Positions 8,588 through 17,829 of a DNA stretch of 64,000 nt are shown piece after piece. The stretch comes from Acidobacteriota bacterium. Lineage in GTDB: Bacteria > Acidobacteriota > Thermoanaerobaculia > Multivoradales > Multivoraceae. The position numbers were made by a program, and so were the translations under genes. Position 1 is the stretch's first letter; every line of letters starts with the position of its first letter. The stretch lies in contig QQVD01000005.1 of the NCBI GenBank assembly GCA_003388555.1, positions 1 through 64,000 of the forward strand. The letters are read 5' to 3'. The notes below the pieces were generated by a model. It did no database searches. It was not told the origin of the DNA and was given only the letters and a program-made list of their open reading frames with translations.

Positions 8588-10468
8588 TCAGCGCACCGGC
8601 TCGACGCGGTAGGTACGCCAGGGAGAACGACGCTCACCAGCCGGGTCGAGGACCCGGATGCGCAGCGGGCTGTAGGAGGCGATGTCGTTCCAGAATCCCT
8701 GCGGGACCGGACCGAAGACGATGCGCTCCTGCTCGATCGGAAAGGCGCCGCTCACCTCGGCGAGGGCGCCGAGACCGAGCACGCCCGGACCGTCGAGCCG
8801 GTACTCGATCCACACCTGCTCGGACTCGGCGCGGCGGCGGACGCGGGCGGCAGGAGGCGGCGGGTCCGCTGCGTAGGACTCGGCCGGCACCGCGCCGGGC
8901 TGGGCGGCTTCGCCGGACTCCCCGAGCTCGGAACGTCCGGTGCCGGGGGCGCCGGAAGAGCTCCAGGCGAAGGCGATCTGGCCAGCGCCGTCGTCCCAAC
9001 GCACCGTCTGCGACGCCGGTTCGACGATGCGCAGACTCTCGGCGAAGGCGTCGACCGCCTCGGGAGCGGGAGGTACCGCCGCGTCCTGCAGCAGCACCAG
9101 GCGGCGTTCCGCCTGGCGGCCGCGCCACTGTTCGAGGCCCCGCAGGAGACGCTGCACGCGTCCCGGCTCGCAGGGCGTGGCGGCGGCGGCGTCCCACGGC
9201 GGCGCCTCGAGCACCTGAGAGAGGGTGCGCTCGGCGTCGCCGACAGCGCCCCTCGCATCGAGCCAGGTCGACACCAGGCAGGCGCCGTCGGTGACCCCCT
9301 GCAGGCGCACGCCGCGCAGCTCGGGAGGCGTCAGGTTGCCCCCGGGCGATGTATCGAAGAAGGCGAGTGCGGGCCCGGTGTCGCCCAGAAGAGCGTCGGT
9401 GAGACGGGCGAGGAAGCCGTTCTCGTCGCGCAGCAGCGAGGCGTCGGACGATCGCGCCTCGTCCTCGAACCCATCGCCGAGCAGTGCCTCGACCGTGGCC
9501 AGCACGTCGGTGGGCTGGACCAGCTCGTCGCGCACCGCACCGGACGGCACTCCGGGTCCGGCGAGCACGAGGGGGACGCGCAGCAGCTGTGGAGCGAGCC
9601 GCGCCTCCGCGGCGGTCGAGGCGTGACCGATCCAGGGAGGCTGGTGCCAGGAATCGAGCAGCTCCTCGCCGTGGTCGGCGACGAACACGATCAACGTGTT
9701 CTCCAGGCGGCCGGTGTCCTCGAGCGCCGCGAGGATCCTGCCCAGGGCCTCGTCCATCGCTGCGACGTCGCGGTCGTAGAGGTCGACCAGCCGCTCGCGG
9801 TCGCCCGGCGCGAACGGTGCCTGGTGTCGCGATGCGAGCGGCACGGTGCCCTGGGTCTGTGCCGCCTCGAGGCCGGGCGAGCCCGGCACGGTGGCCCGCG
9901 GCGCGCGGTAGCCGGTGGCGCCGTACGGCAGGTGGGTCTCGAGCAGGTGGAGCCAGGCATGGAACGGACGCTGGGAATCGACGCCGCCGAGCCAGGCGGC
10001 GAACGCCTCCGCCACCCGGTCCTCGCGCAGGCCGCGCTGCGGCTCTCCGAGACCGAGGTTGCGGAAGTAGGAGATCTGCGAGAAGAACGAGAAGTTGCCC
10101 AGCACGTAGCCGCGTGCCTCGAGCAGCCGCGGCAGGGTCGGCAGCTGGCGGGGCGTGGTGTCGTCGCGGTAGACGACCCCGTGCGCCGGAGGGAACTCGC
10201 CGCTCATCACCGAGACCATCGCCGGCGCGGTCCACGGTGCGCTCGCCCAGGCGTTGGTGAACAGGGTGCCGCGCGCGGCGAGGCGCTCGAAGTGCGGTGT
10301 CGCGGGCGCCGCCGGGTTCCAGGGGCGTAACCGGTCGACGCGCAGCGAGTCGGGCGAGATCAGCAGCACCGACGGAGGTGGGCCGGGGGGCGGGGCCGGC
10401 GTACCGTCGTTGCAGGCCGCGGTGGCGGCTGCGAGCAGCAGGGCGGTTCGCGCGCGGATCGTCGACAC
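8588..10468 (-). CDS. Sulfatase-like (alkaline phosphatase superfamily) lipoprotein
   Basis: The 626-residue protein starts with a lipoprotein-type signal (VSTIRARTALLLAAATAAC, lipidated Cys19). The sulfatase fold follows: first metal site LLISPDSLRVDRL (around 36-47), FERLAARGTLFTNAWASAPWT, a second metal region VADHGEELLDSWHQPPWIGH, and a C-terminal beta-sandwich-like part. The formylglycine signature C/S-x-P-x-R is absent. The equivalent segment reads W-T-A-P-A, with Thr80 where the nucleophile would be. It may therefore be a phosphodiesterase or phosphotransferase-like enzyme, or inactive. The GTG at 10468 is chosen because it gives a complete lipobox signal; an in-frame ATG at 10597 lacks one. 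Divergent from the hydrolase at 10721. Confidence 0.8.
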   Translation of the reverse strand: MSTIRARTALLLAAATAACNDGTPAPPPGPPPSVLLISPDSLRVDRLRPWNPAAPATPHFERLAARGTLFTNAWASAPWTAPAMVSVMSGEFPPAHGVVYRDDTTPRQLPTLPRLLEARGYVLGNFSFFSQISYFRNLGLGEPQRGLREDRVAEAFAAWLGGVDSQRPFHAWLHLLETHLPYGATGYRAPRATVPGSPGLEAAQTQGTVPLASRHQAPFAPGDRERLVDLYDRDVAAMDEALGRILAALEDTGRLENTLIVFVADHGEELLDSWHQPPWIGHASTAAEARLAPQLLRVPLVLAGPGVPSGAVRDELVQPTDVLATVEALLGDGFEDEARSSDASLLRDENGFLARLTDALLGDTGPALAFFDTSPGGNLTPPELRGVRLQGVTDGACLVSTWLDARGAVGDAERTLSQVLEAPPWDAAAATPCEPGRVQRLLRGLEQWRGRQAERRLVLLQDAAVPPAPEAVDAFAESLRIVEPASQTVRWDDGAGQIAFAWSSSGAPGTGRSELGESGEAAQPGAVPAESYAADPPPPAARVRRRAESEQVWIEYRLDGPGVLGLGALAEVSGAFPIEQERIVFGPVPQGFWNDIASYSPLRIRVLDPAGERRSPWRTYRVEPVR

Positions 10469-10720
10469 TTGGTGGATCTCGGGCTTTGCTGGGGAACGGC
10501 GTGGCGGGTGGTCGCGGCGAGGTCGGTCGCTGACTTCCTCGCACGACTCCCTCCTCAACACGGCCGATGGCGGGAGATTCCGCGGCCGTCTCGGCATCGC
10601 CGTCCGCGCCGACCCCGCTGCCTGGCGCGGGCCTTCGTCCGTCTTCAGCGGAGCTCGGGCGGTCCGGCGCGTTCTCGGAGCCGCTGTGCAGGTGCGCTGT
10701 GCAGGTGCGAGACTGGCGCC

Positions 10721-11971
10721 ATGAGCCCGGCAGACACCGAGTCCTCCGGCACTCCCGGCACTCCCGGCACTCCCGGCACTCCCGGCACTCCAGGCACTCC
10801 CGGCACTCCCAGTGGCTGTGCCCGCACCGCCTACGTGCTGGCCCGCCGCGAGACCTCGCAGTTCAGTGACGTCTACGGTGGCGGCGGCGACGTCATCGGG
10901 CTGGACTGTCATCTCGTGCGTCCGCGGCAGAGGGAGTCGGACGAGGTGCTGGTGTTCATGCACCCGACCGGTGGCGGCATGTACCTGCCGATCGTCAGCG
11001 GTCTGGCGCGCGCCGGCCACCACGTGATCTGGGCCAACTCGCGCTACCGGGGCACCGACTCGGCGTTGATCATGGAGAAGGTGGCGGCCGACCTCGGCGC
11101 GGTGGTGGCCGACGCGCGCGATCGACTCGGCTACCGGCGCGTGGTGCTCGCCGGCTGGTCCGGGGGCGGCTCGCTCTCGCTCTGGTACCAGGCGCTGGCA
11201 GAAGCCGGAGCGGGCATCCGGGACACGCCGGCCGGCGATGCCTACCGCGTCGAGGCCGCGGCGCTGCCGAAGGCGGACGCCGTGCTCGTGCTGGCGGCGC
11301 ACGTCAGTCGTCACGCCACCCTGACCGAGTGGCTCGACCCGTCGATCGAGGACGAGGCGAGGCCGTTCGAGCGTCGCGTCGACCTCAACCTCTACGATCC
11401 ACGCAACCCGCACCGGCCGCCCTTCACGCCCGGGTACGTCGAGCGCTTCCGCGCCGCCCAGATCGCCCGCAACCGACGTATCACGGAGTGGGTGCGCGCC
11501 ACGCTCGACCAGCTGCGCGCGGTGGGCGAGCCACACGCCGAGCGGGCCTTCGTGGTGCACGGCACGATGGCCGATCCGCGCTGGCTCGACGGCGAGCTCG
11601 AGCCCAGCGACCGCGAGGTCGGGCGGTGCTACCTGGGGGATCCGAAGGTGGTCAACGACGGACCGGTCGGCCTGGCGCGCTTCTGCACCCTGCGCAGCTG
11701 GCTGAGCCAGTGGAGCTGGGACGACGCGCGCGCCGACGCGGTGCGCAGTGCCGCGGCGATCGTGGCTCCCGTGCTCGTCGTCGGCAACACCGCCGACGAC
11801 GCCTGCACGCCGTCGCACGCGCGTCGCATCTTCGCCGCCCTCGGTGGGCAGCCGAGGCGCTTCCACGAAGTCGTCGGCGCGACGCACTACTACACTGGAG
11901 CCCAGGGGCGCGAGCACCTCGCCGAGGCGGTGCGGGTGGTCGGCGAGTTCCTGGCAGAGGCCAGGGGATAG
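10721..11971 (+). CDS. Alpha/beta hydrolase with an N-terminal GTP tripeptide repeat
   Basis: The 416-residue protein has an alpha/beta hydrolase core. It shows FMHPTGGGMYLP near the oxyanion strand, the nucleophile elbow GWSGGGS with the catalytic Ser, and a late VVGATHYYTG His region after APVLVVGNTADDACTPSHAR. The substrate is unknown. The VOC ring-cleavage-like gene next door suggests aromatic or ester metabolism. Residues 10-30 are seven Gly-Thr-Pro repeats encoded by a 9-bp tandem array, an unusual flexible N-terminus that is probably length-variable. There is no clear Shine-Dalgarno at the ATG. A long minus-strand frame covers the gene but looks like a GC shadow. Confidence 0.8.
   Translation: MSPADTESSGTPGTPGTPGTPGTPGTPGTPSGCARTAYVLARRETSQFSDVYGGGGDVIGLDCHLVRPRQRESDEVLVFMHPTGGGMYLPIVSGLARAGHHVIWANSRYRGTDSALIMEKVAADLGAVVADARDRLGYRRVVLAGWSGGGSLSLWYQALAEAGAGIRDTPAGDAYRVEAAALPKADAVLVLAAHVSRHATLTEWLDPSIEDEARPFERRVDLNLYDPRNPHRPPFTPGYVERFRAAQIARNRRITEWVRATLDQLRAVGEPHAERAFVVHGTMADPRWLDGELEPSDREVGRCYLGDPKVVNDGPVGLARFCTLRSWLSQWSWDDARADAVRSAAAIVAPVLVVGNTADDACTPSHARRIFAALGGQPRRFHEVVGATHYYTGAQGREHLAEAVRVVGEFLAEARG
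10748..10810 (+). repeat. Coding 9-bp tandem repeat, 7 copies
   Basis: Seven units of GGCACTCCC (one unit ends in CCA) run without interruption and encode (Gly-Thr-Pro)7 at the start of the hydrolase. Unit changes would keep the frame. Confidence 0.95.
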
Positions 11972-12030
11972 GGACGAGGGACGAGGGAAAAGGGAAAAGG
12001 GAAAAGGGAAAAGGGAAAAGGGAAGGGGGC
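11971..12030 (+). repeat. Heptameric purine array (GGGACGA)2(GGGAAAA)5
   Basis: The array starts on the last base of the hydrolase stop codon. It consists of two GGGACGA and five perfect GGGAAAA units (11985-12019), then degenerate GGGAAGG. G-runs every 7 nt on one strand could form a G-quadruplex. Related arrays lie near 14.6, 27.3 and 37.3 kb. Confidence 0.95.
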
Positions 12031-12114
12031 GGAGAGGGGTCAGGGAAGAGCGAGAGAGCTCGCGCCCGATTCGTGGCCGCGCCGGGTTTGCCCCTCGGGC
12101 AGCGAGGAGACGAA

Positions 12115-13074
12115 ATGATGAGCTGGGTGCAGGGGATCCACCACGTGACTGCCGCGGCGACCAGTGCGCAGGGTGACCACGACTTCCACACCGGCACGCT
12201 CGGCCTGCGCCTGGTCAAGCGCACCGTGAACCACGAGACGGCCGACCAGTGGCACCTCTTCTACGGCGACGACGTGGGCAATGCCGGCAGCATCATGACC
12301 AACTTCATCTTCGAGGACGTGCCACTGCCGGCCTACCGCCGCGGACGCGGCACGATCACCGAGGTCGCCTACTCGGCGCCGCCGGAGTCGATGCAGTTCT
12401 GGCGCCGCCGACTCGGTGAGGCGGGGGCACTCGATGCGAGCGGCGAGGAGGATCAGAAGGCGCCGGAGCGCTTCGGCGATCTGGTGCTGCGCTTCCGTGA
12501 TCGCTCGGGAATACCGGGTGAGATCGTCGCCTGCGACGACTCGCGAGCCGGGAGCGCCGGTACGGAGGAGGTGCCTCGCGAGCACTCGTTGCGGGGGCTG
12601 CACAGCGTCACCCTGCTGTCTCGCATCCCGGAGCTGACCATCGGGTTCTTCTGCGAGCTGCTGCGCTTCCAGGTCGCCGGCGTCGAGGGTTCCCGCACCA
12701 GGTTGCGAGCGCCGAGCGGCGGGCCAGGCTCCTTCGTCGACGTGCTCGACGAACCGGATGCCCCGTGGGGGCGCTGGGGCCTCGGCGGCATCCACCACGT
12801 CGCCTTCACCGTGCCGTCGCGCGAGACGATGGAGCAGCTCGCGCGGGTGCTGTCCGGCGCCGGCCTCATCCTCACCGACCTGCGCGACCGCAAGTGGTTC
12901 CACTCGATGTACCTCACCGAGCCGGGAGGCATCAACGTAGAGTTCAGCGATCTGAGTCCCGGCTGGACGATCGACGAGGAGCCGCAGTCGCTCGGCACGA
13001 CGCTCTGCCTGCCCAAGCAGTGGGAGGCGCAGCGGGCCGAGATCGAGGCGCGGCTGCCGGTGCTCGAGTTCTGA
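12115..13074 (+). CDS. VOC-family ring-cleaving dioxygenase (MhqO-like)
   Basis: The 319-residue protein contains two glyoxalase/extradiol dioxygenase modules. The first starts with WVQGIHHVTAAATSAQGDHDF and LGLRLVKRTVNHE...WHLFYGDDVGNAGSIMTNF, which closely resembles the MhqO/MhqA hydroquinone-cleaving group. The second holds LGGIHHVAFTVPS and GGINVEFSD. The likely metal ligands are a His in each IHHV motif and the Glu in NVEFSD. Expected activity is Fe(II)-dependent ring cleavage of hydroquinone-type substrates; the true substrate is unknown. An AGGAGA lies 3-4 nt before the ATG ATG pair at 12115, so 12118 is an equally good start. The gene follows the alpha/beta hydrolase on the same strand across a purine-repeat spacer. 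Confidence 0.88.
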   Translation: MMSWVQGIHHVTAAATSAQGDHDFHTGTLGLRLVKRTVNHETADQWHLFYGDDVGNAGSIMTNFIFEDVPLPAYRRGRGTITEVAYSAPPESMQFWRRRLGEAGALDASGEEDQKAPERFGDLVLRFRDRSGIPGEIVACDDSRAGSAGTEEVPREHSLRGLHSVTLLSRIPELTIGFFCELLRFQVAGVEGSRTRLRAPSGGPGSFVDVLDEPDAPWGRWGLGGIHHVAFTVPSRETMEQLARVLSGAGLILTDLRDRKWFHSMYLTEPGGINVEFSDLSPGWTIDEEPQSLGTTLCLPKQWEAQRAEIEARLPVLEF

Positions 13075-13189
13075 ACCGAGACGTCCCGAGGGCTTCACCG
13101 ACGCTTCGCAGTCGCGTGCGCCGGTCGCTCCAAGGGCGCCACTGCCGCCGGTGGGAGCGGCGACGAGACCGACCAGGAGATTCCCGACG

Positions 13190-13807
13190 ATGACGCTTCC
13201 CGCCTCGGAGGCCCTCCAGCGGCTGATCGAAGGCAATCGCCGCTTCGCATCCGGAACGGCGACCGTGCATCCGGCCCATCGCACCCGTCCCGAGGACACG
13301 GTGGAGAAACAGGAGCCGTTCGCCATCGTGCTCGGTTGCTCGGATTCGCGGGTGCCGGCAGAGATCGTCTTCGACCAGGGCCTCGGCGACCTCTTCGTGA
13401 TCCGGGTGGCGGGCAACATCGTTGCTCCTTCGCAGGTAGGCAGCGTCGAATTCGCGGCGAACTTCGGCACCCGGCTGGTGGTGGTGCTCGGCCACACCCG
13501 CTGCGGTGCGGTGCTGGCGACGATCAACGAGTTGAAGAGGGGCCGCGGAGGGGAGTCGCGCAACCTGCGCTCGATCGTCGATCGGGTGCGGCCGGCGGTC
13601 GAGCCTCTCTACGAGACCCATCCGGACGGCGGCGACTTCGAGGATCTCTGGCGCCGCGCGGCGCGCGCCAACACCCGGGCTTCGGTGAGTCAGCTGCGCC
13701 ACGGCTCGCAGATCCTCGAGGAGCTGATCGAGCGCGACGGCCTCATGGTCGTCGGCGCCGAGTACTCGCTCGAGACCGGTGAGGTCGACTTCTTCGACCG
13801 ACCGTGA
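13190..13807 (+). CDS. Beta-class carbonic anhydrase
   Basis: The 205-residue enzyme interconverts CO2 and bicarbonate. The zinc ligands are visible: Cys50-x-Asp52-x-Arg54 in FAIVLGCSDSRVPAE, and His102-x-x-Cys105 in VVVLGHTRCGAV. Length and order fit bacterial beta-CAs. The ATG at 13190 is preceded by AGGAG about 9 nt upstream. No signal peptide is seen, so it is probably cytoplasmic. The bicarbonate transporter gene sbtA lies 3 kb downstream on the other strand; the two could cooperate in bicarbonate supply, but they are not one transcript. Confidence 0.95.
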   Translation: MTLPASEALQRLIEGNRRFASGTATVHPAHRTRPEDTVEKQEPFAIVLGCSDSRVPAEIVFDQGLGDLFVIRVAGNIVAPSQVGSVEFAANFGTRLVVVLGHTRCGAVLATINELKRGRGGESRNLRSIVDRVRPAVEPLYETHPDGGDFEDLWRRAARANTRASVSQLRHGSQILEELIERDGLMVVGAEYSLETGEVDFFDRP

Positions 13808-13817
13808 GTGGTGCGGC

Positions 13818-14582
13818 GTGAGCGACCACGACCTGTCCGCGGCGCCGGTGCCAGCTCCCGGACTTCCCGAGCCGCGCTTCCTGATGCTGCGCCGTTTCGA
13901 CTGCGAAGCGCCTGTCGCACCGGGCAGCCGCTCGCGCCTACGCCCGGGCGACGCACGATGGTTCCGCGGCGATGGTCTGGCCGAGCGGCTGGCGCGTGAG
14001 CTCTGCGCCCAGCGGGCCCTGCCGCTCAAGGAGCTGGTCGAGGCCTACGAGTTCTTCGCCCGGGTCCGGCGACGGGTGCGGGCCGCGACGGTGTGCGATC
14101 TGTGCTGCGGTCACGGCCTGGTCGGAGTGCTGTACGCGCTGTTCGAGCGCAAGGTCGACGAGGTGGTCCTGGTCGACCGCCGCCGGCCGGAGAGCTGGCC
14201 GAGGATCCTCGAGGCGGACCGCCGGGCCGCACCGTGGGTCGAGCCCAAGCTGCGCTGGGAGGTCGCGACGCTCGAGCGTGCCGCACCAAGCCTGCCGGAA
14301 GGCGCCGCCCTGATCGCGGTGCACGCCTGCGGGTTGCGCACCGAGCGGGTGATCAAGCTGGCGATCGAGCGCCGTGCCCCGGTCGGCCTGCTGCCGTGCT
14401 GCCGCCCCCACCGTCGCCACCCGGCGCCGTTGAGCCTGCAACGCGCCCTCGGCGCCGATCTCGCCATCGACGTCGACCGCACCTACACCCTCGAGCGCGC
14501 CGGATACCGGGTGCGCTGGGACGCGATTCCGGCGTCGATCACGCCGATGAATCGCGTGCTGATCGGGGTGCCGGGGGACTGA
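13818..14582 (+). CDS. Methyltransf_32-like SAM-dependent methyltransferase
   Basis: The product (about 254 residues) has a SAM-binding loop VCDLCCGHGLVGVLYALF, an acidic strand end VDEVVLVDRRRP, and later AVHACGLRTERVIKLAIERR...GLLPCC. The combination DxCCGHGxxG, HACGxxT and PCC is typical of the Methyltransf_32/TRM13/METTL25 group, whose known members methylate RNA or protein. The substrate here is unknown. The GTG at 13818 is the favoured start, 11 bp after the carbonic anhydrase gene. An in-frame ATG at 13779 would overlap that gene by 29 bp. Neither has a strong ribosome site. Confidence 0.75.
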   Translation: MSDHDLSAAPVPAPGLPEPRFLMLRRFDCEAPVAPGSRSRLRPGDARWFRGDGLAERLARELCAQRALPLKELVEAYEFFARVRRRVRAATVCDLCCGHGLVGVLYALFERKVDEVVLVDRRRPESWPRILEADRRAAPWVEPKLRWEVATLERAAPSLPEGAALIAVHACGLRTERVIKLAIERRAPVGLLPCCRPHRRHPAPLSLQRALGADLAIDVDRTYTLERAGYRVRWDAIPASITPMNRVLIGVPGD

Positions 14583-14918
14583 GGGACAAGGGAGAAGGGC
14601 GGAGGGGATGGGGGTCAGGGGTTGGGGATCAGAGACATGGGGAAGGGAAAAGGAGAAAAGGGAGAGAGGGAAGAGAAGGGAAAGGGCAGACGGGTCAGGG
14701 TTCAGTGACTTGGGGGGTGCCGTCCCGCTGCCGAGGTGCCGGTTCACCACCGGGGGCAACCCTGAGCCGGACTCCTGTCCCGCAACCCCTCAGCCGAGGC
14801 TTCGTAGCAGGAGCACGTCAACACTCGCGTCGGCAGCGGGCCGTGAGGCCTGGGACGGCGAGACTCGCTCGTCCAGCGGCACGCTGGGCGTGTGACCGAC
14901 GCACCCCGAGGAGTGAAC
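14583..14918. repeat. Intergenic spacer with degenerate GGGA-rich array
   Basis: From 14583 to about 14700 the plus strand is almost pure purine with G-runs of 3-5 separated by 3-5 nt (GGGACAA, GGGAGAA, GGGAAAA and similar heptamers). The remainder (14700-14905) is ordinary GC-rich sequence with no convincing gene. CCGAGGAG just before 14919 is the ribosome site of the next gene. Confidence 0.85.
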
Positions 14919-15896
14919 ATGCGATTCGCCACGGCCCTGCGCTCGACCCCACCGCTGACTCCCTGCGTCGCAGCAGCGGCGTTGGCGCTCGCCGTCGGTT
15001 CGCTACCGGCGCTGGCGAGCGGATCGGGTCTCCGAGCCCTCCGCGTCGACACGCTGGCCGATCTCGAAGGCGGCACCGGCGGCATCACCGTCGGCGTCGA
15101 CGGCACCGTCTACTCGTCCGAGTTCGGCAACTGGCTGGGGCAGGTGCCCGAAGGCGAGAAGCGGGGCGGCACCCGCATCTGGAAGGTGACGCCGGACGGC
15201 GAGGTCTCGGTGCTCTACGACGGCATCTGGGGAGCCTCGGGCAGCGCCATCGATCCCGAGGGCCACTTCTACCAGTCCAACATCGGGGCGAACCGGATCA
15301 CCAAGGTGACTCCCGATGGCGAGGCTTCGACCTACAGGGACCAGGGTCTGGTCAACCCGGTCGGCATCGAGATCGACCCGGAGGGCACCCTGTGGGTGGC
15401 CAACTGCGGCAGCGGCGCGATCCAGAAGATCGTCCCGGGAGGCGAGTCGACGGAGTCCACGGTGTTCCTGCGCAGCGAGCTGCTCAAGTGCCCCAACGGA
15501 ATCACCCGTGGCCCCGACGGCACCCTGTACGTCGCCAACTTCATGGACGGCAACGTGGTGCGCGTCACTCCCGAGGGGAAGGCCGACGTCCTGGCGACGC
15601 TGCCGGGCGGGAACAACGGCCACCTGATCTACGCTCATGACGCGCTCTGGGTCGTCGCGCGCGCCGCCCACCAGATCTACCGGGTCGACCCGCGCAGCGG
15701 CGATCAGGTGCTGGTGGCCGGATCGGGGGAGCAGGGCGGGGAGGACGGGGCGCCGCTCGAGGCGTCGTTCAGCCTGCCCAACGACCTCGGCTGGAGCCCC
15801 GACGGCAGCATCCTCTACGTCAACGAGGTGGCCGACGAGGAGAGCGACGGTCAGAAGCTCTATCCGACGCGGGTGCGCCGGATCTTCTTCGAGTAG
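14919..15896 (+). CDS. Secreted NHL/SMP-30-type beta-propeller protein
   Basis: The 325-residue protein has a signal peptide (about 1-35, ALALAVGSLPALASG). A six-blade propeller pattern follows: GGITVGVDGTVYSSEF, GSAIDPEGHFYQSNIGANRITKVTPDGE, GIEIDPEGTLWVANCGSGAIQKI, GITRGPDGTLYVANFMDGNVVRVTPEGK. Relatives are the SMP-30/gluconolactonase and NHL-repeat families. Enzymatic activity (lactonase) is possible but the metal ligands cannot be assigned. The ATG at 14919 has an AGGAG 4-6 nt upstream. The DoxX gene follows 56 bp downstream and may be co-transcribed. Confidence 0.82.
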   Translation: MRFATALRSTPPLTPCVAAAALALAVGSLPALASGSGLRALRVDTLADLEGGTGGITVGVDGTVYSSEFGNWLGQVPEGEKRGGTRIWKVTPDGEVSVLYDGIWGASGSAIDPEGHFYQSNIGANRITKVTPDGEASTYRDQGLVNPVGIEIDPEGTLWVANCGSGAIQKIVPGGESTESTVFLRSELLKCPNGITRGPDGTLYVANFMDGNVVRVTPEGKADVLATLPGGNNGHLIYAHDALWVVARAAHQIYRVDPRSGDQVLVAGSGEQGGEDGAPLEASFSLPNDLGWSPDGSILYVNEVADEESDGQKLYPTRVRRIFFE

Positions 15897-15952
15897 GTGC
15901 ACCGCCTGAGCGGCGAACGCCTTTCGGCGAAGCTTTCCGGGGAGGAGTGAGA

Positions 15953-16402
15953 GTGAAGGAGAAGCGAGCCGATCGGTTCGTCCTGGTGCTCAGGATCGTC
16001 GTCGCAGTCCTCATCGCCGCTCACGGCTGGGCGCGCTGGCTGGCGGGTGGTGTGGAGCCGTTCGGCGCCTGGCTCGGTCAGCGCGGCTTCCCGTTGGGTG
16101 GGGCGATCGCCTGGACGGTCACCGTTCTCGAAGTCCTCGGCACTCCGCTGCTCGCCTTCGGTCGGCTCGTATCCCCCTTGTGCGCGGCCTACGCGGCGAT
16201 CTACCTCATGGGCATCGTGCTGGTGCACGCGCCCGAGGGCTGGTTCGTGGTCGGGCTGGGACGCAACGGCATGGAGTACAGCGCGCTGCTCGTCGTCTGC
16301 CTGCTCGGCCTGGCGTACACCCACGGGCTCGCGGTGCCCGATCGCTCGCCGAGGGCCTCGTCGGATCGCGCCGAGCCCCGAGATCCCTCTCCAGATCGGT
16401 AG
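15953..16402 (+). CDS. DoxX family membrane protein
   Basis: The 149-residue protein has four predicted membrane segments: FVLVLRIVVAVLIAAHGWARW, AIAWTVTVLEVLGTPLLAF, LCAAYAAIYLMGIVLVHA, and YSALLVVCLLGLAYTHGL. The pattern LRIVVAVLIAAHGWAR...FGAWL is typical of DoxX/DoxD-like inner-membrane proteins, often linked to redox or thiol homeostasis. The GTG at 15953 is chosen because GGAGGA (15941-15946) then sits at proper spacing; the in-frame GTG at 15947 abuts that site. Confidence 0.8.
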   Translation: MKEKRADRFVLVLRIVVAVLIAAHGWARWLAGGVEPFGAWLGQRGFPLGGAIAWTVTVLEVLGTPLLAFGRLVSPLCAAYAAIYLMGIVLVHAPEGWFVVGLGRNGMEYSALLVVCLLGLAYTHGLAVPDRSPRASSDRAEPRDPSPDR

Positions 16403-16511
16403 CCTGATCCGTCGCCGGGTGAGCGCGAGTGGCGATTGTCGAAGGGCCGCTCACGGCCGCGATCCGTAGACGGTGTGGGGATCACGGCGCACGTCCGCTG
16501 CCCTCGACGAA

Positions 16512-16838
16512 TCAGCCTGGATTCTTCGAGGGTGCTCGGAACTTGCCGGCGCGCCGCACCCGGATGTCCATCTCGTAAGTGACCATGAAGTAGCGGTGGA
16601 AGTACTCGGTCTCGAGTCGCTCCATCAGCTTCTCGCTCACCTCGGCCGGCACGATGACCTCGAACTGGACGTTGCCGTACTCCCTCATCTCGGCGGTTCG
16701 CTCGCCGTGGGCGCCCGATCCCTCCACCCGGAAGAGGGTGTAGCCACGGGCGCCGGATTCGAGCAGCAACTGCTTGACCACGTCGCGCGCCAGCGACTCG
16801 CAGACGATCGTGAGCAGCTTCATCGGATGACCGGCCAT
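16512..16838 (-). CDS. sbtB: PII-like regulator of the bicarbonate transporter (SbtB-like)
   Basis: The 108-residue protein has a PII-type ferredoxin-like fold signature (MKLLTIVCESLARDVVKQLLLESGARGYTLFRVEGSG, FEVIVPAEVSEKLMERLETEYF). Its gene follows sbtA with one base between stop and start. In cyanobacteria SbtB binds adenine nucleotides and gates SbtA; the same role is inferred here. The ATG at 16838 is chosen for the GGAGGAGGG just upstream; the internal ATG at 16823 is less well placed. The C-terminus (RAGKFRAPSKNPG) lacks the Cys-containing CGPxGC loop of many cyanobacterial SbtBs. Confidence 0.85.
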   Translation of the reverse strand: MAGHPMKLLTIVCESLARDVVKQLLLESGARGYTLFRVEGSGAHGERTAEMREYGNVQFEVIVPAEVSEKLMERLETEYFHRYFMVTYEMDIRVRRAGKFRAPSKNPG

Positions 16839-16839
16839 C

Positions 16840-17829
16840 TCACCCTCCTCCCAGCCACCAGCGGGCCATCGCATAGTAGATGGGGATCCCGAGCGTGACG
16901 TTGAACGGGAACGTGATCACCAGCGAGGCGCTGAGATAGAGGGTGGGGTTGGCGTCGGGAAGCGAGAGGCGCATCGCGGCGGGGGCGGCGATGTACGAGG
17001 CGCTGGCCGCCAGGACCGCGAGCAGCGTGGTGCCACCGAGGCTCAAGCCGACGGCCGAGCCGAGGAGCACTCCGACGGCGCCGTGGAGGAGCGGCATGAC
17101 GATGCCGAAGACGGCGAGGAATGCGCCGACCTCGCGTAGATCCTGCAGTCGTCTTCCGGCGACGACACCGAGCTCGAGCAGGAAGAGGGCGAGCACGCCC
17201 TGGAACGGCTCGGTGAACAGCCCCGACACCGCCTGCATGCCGCGCTCGCCGCAGAGGAATCCGGCGAGCATCGTGCCGATCAGCAGGAAGACGCTGCGCC
17301 CGAGCAGAGCCTCGTGCAGCACCTTGCCGAGGGTCCCGGTGGCGTCGTCCTCGCCGCGCAGCACGGTCTTGGCGATCAGGATCGCGACGATGATCGCCGG
17401 CGCCTCCATCGCCGCCAGGAAGGCGGTGGCGTGACCTTCGTACGACTGGCCGAGCGCCTGGAGGAAGCTGGTCGCGGCGATGAACGTCACCGCGCTCACC
17501 GAGCCGTAGTGTCCGGCGATCGCCGCCGCGTCGACCACTTTCAGCCTGCCGACGAAGCGCAGGATCGGGTACGACCAGAGCGGGATCAGGGCGCCGAGCG
17601 CCACCGCGGCGAGGGTGGGCAGCCAGACCGTGGCCAGCCCCGCCTCGGCGATCGCGACGCCGCCTTTGAAGCCGATCGCGGCCAGCAGGTAGATCGTCAG
17701 CGAGACGTACAGCGCCTCCGGGAACCGCAGATCGCTGCGGGCGACGGCCGCGACGATCCCGAGGACGAAGAACAGCACCGGTGGCGACAGCAGGTTCGCC
17801 TGCAGGCCGTTGAGGAGCTCCATGCTCAT
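16840..17829 (-). CDS. sbtA: Sodium-dependent bicarbonate transporter SbtA
   Basis: The 329-residue integral membrane protein has about ten hydrophobic segments and the SbtA family layout: [66 protein letters not shown] and [12 protein letters not shown]. Family members are Na+/HCO3- symporters. Its ATG overlaps the purE stop in an ATGA and sbtB starts one base after its stop, so it sits inside a purK-purE-sbtA-sbtB operon. Bicarbonate is a substrate of PurK, which gives a plausible reason for the grouping. The ATG at 17823 (second Met) is an alternative start. Confidence 0.92.
   Translation of the reverse strand: MSMELLNGLQANLLSPPVLFFVLGIVAAVARSDLRFPEALYVSLTIYLLAAIGFKGGVAIAEAGLATVWLPTLAAVALGALIPLWSYPILRFVGRLKVVDAAAIAGHYGSVSAVTFIAATSFLQALGQSYEGHATAFLAAMEAPAIIVAILIAKTVLRGEDDATGTLGKVLHEALLGRSVFLLIGTMLAGFLCGERGMQAVSGLFTEPFQGVLALFLLELGVVAGRRLQDLREVGAFLAVFGIVMPLLHGAVGVLLGSAVGLSLGGTTLLAVLAASASYIAAPAAMRLSLPDANPTLYLSASLVITFPFNVTLGIPIYYAMARWWLGGG

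Noticed and set aside
10469-11917. Upstream extension of the sulfatase-like frame (minus strand)
   Set aside because: It is antisense to the alpha/beta hydrolase and of GC-shadow composition. The lipoprotein signal begins at 10468.
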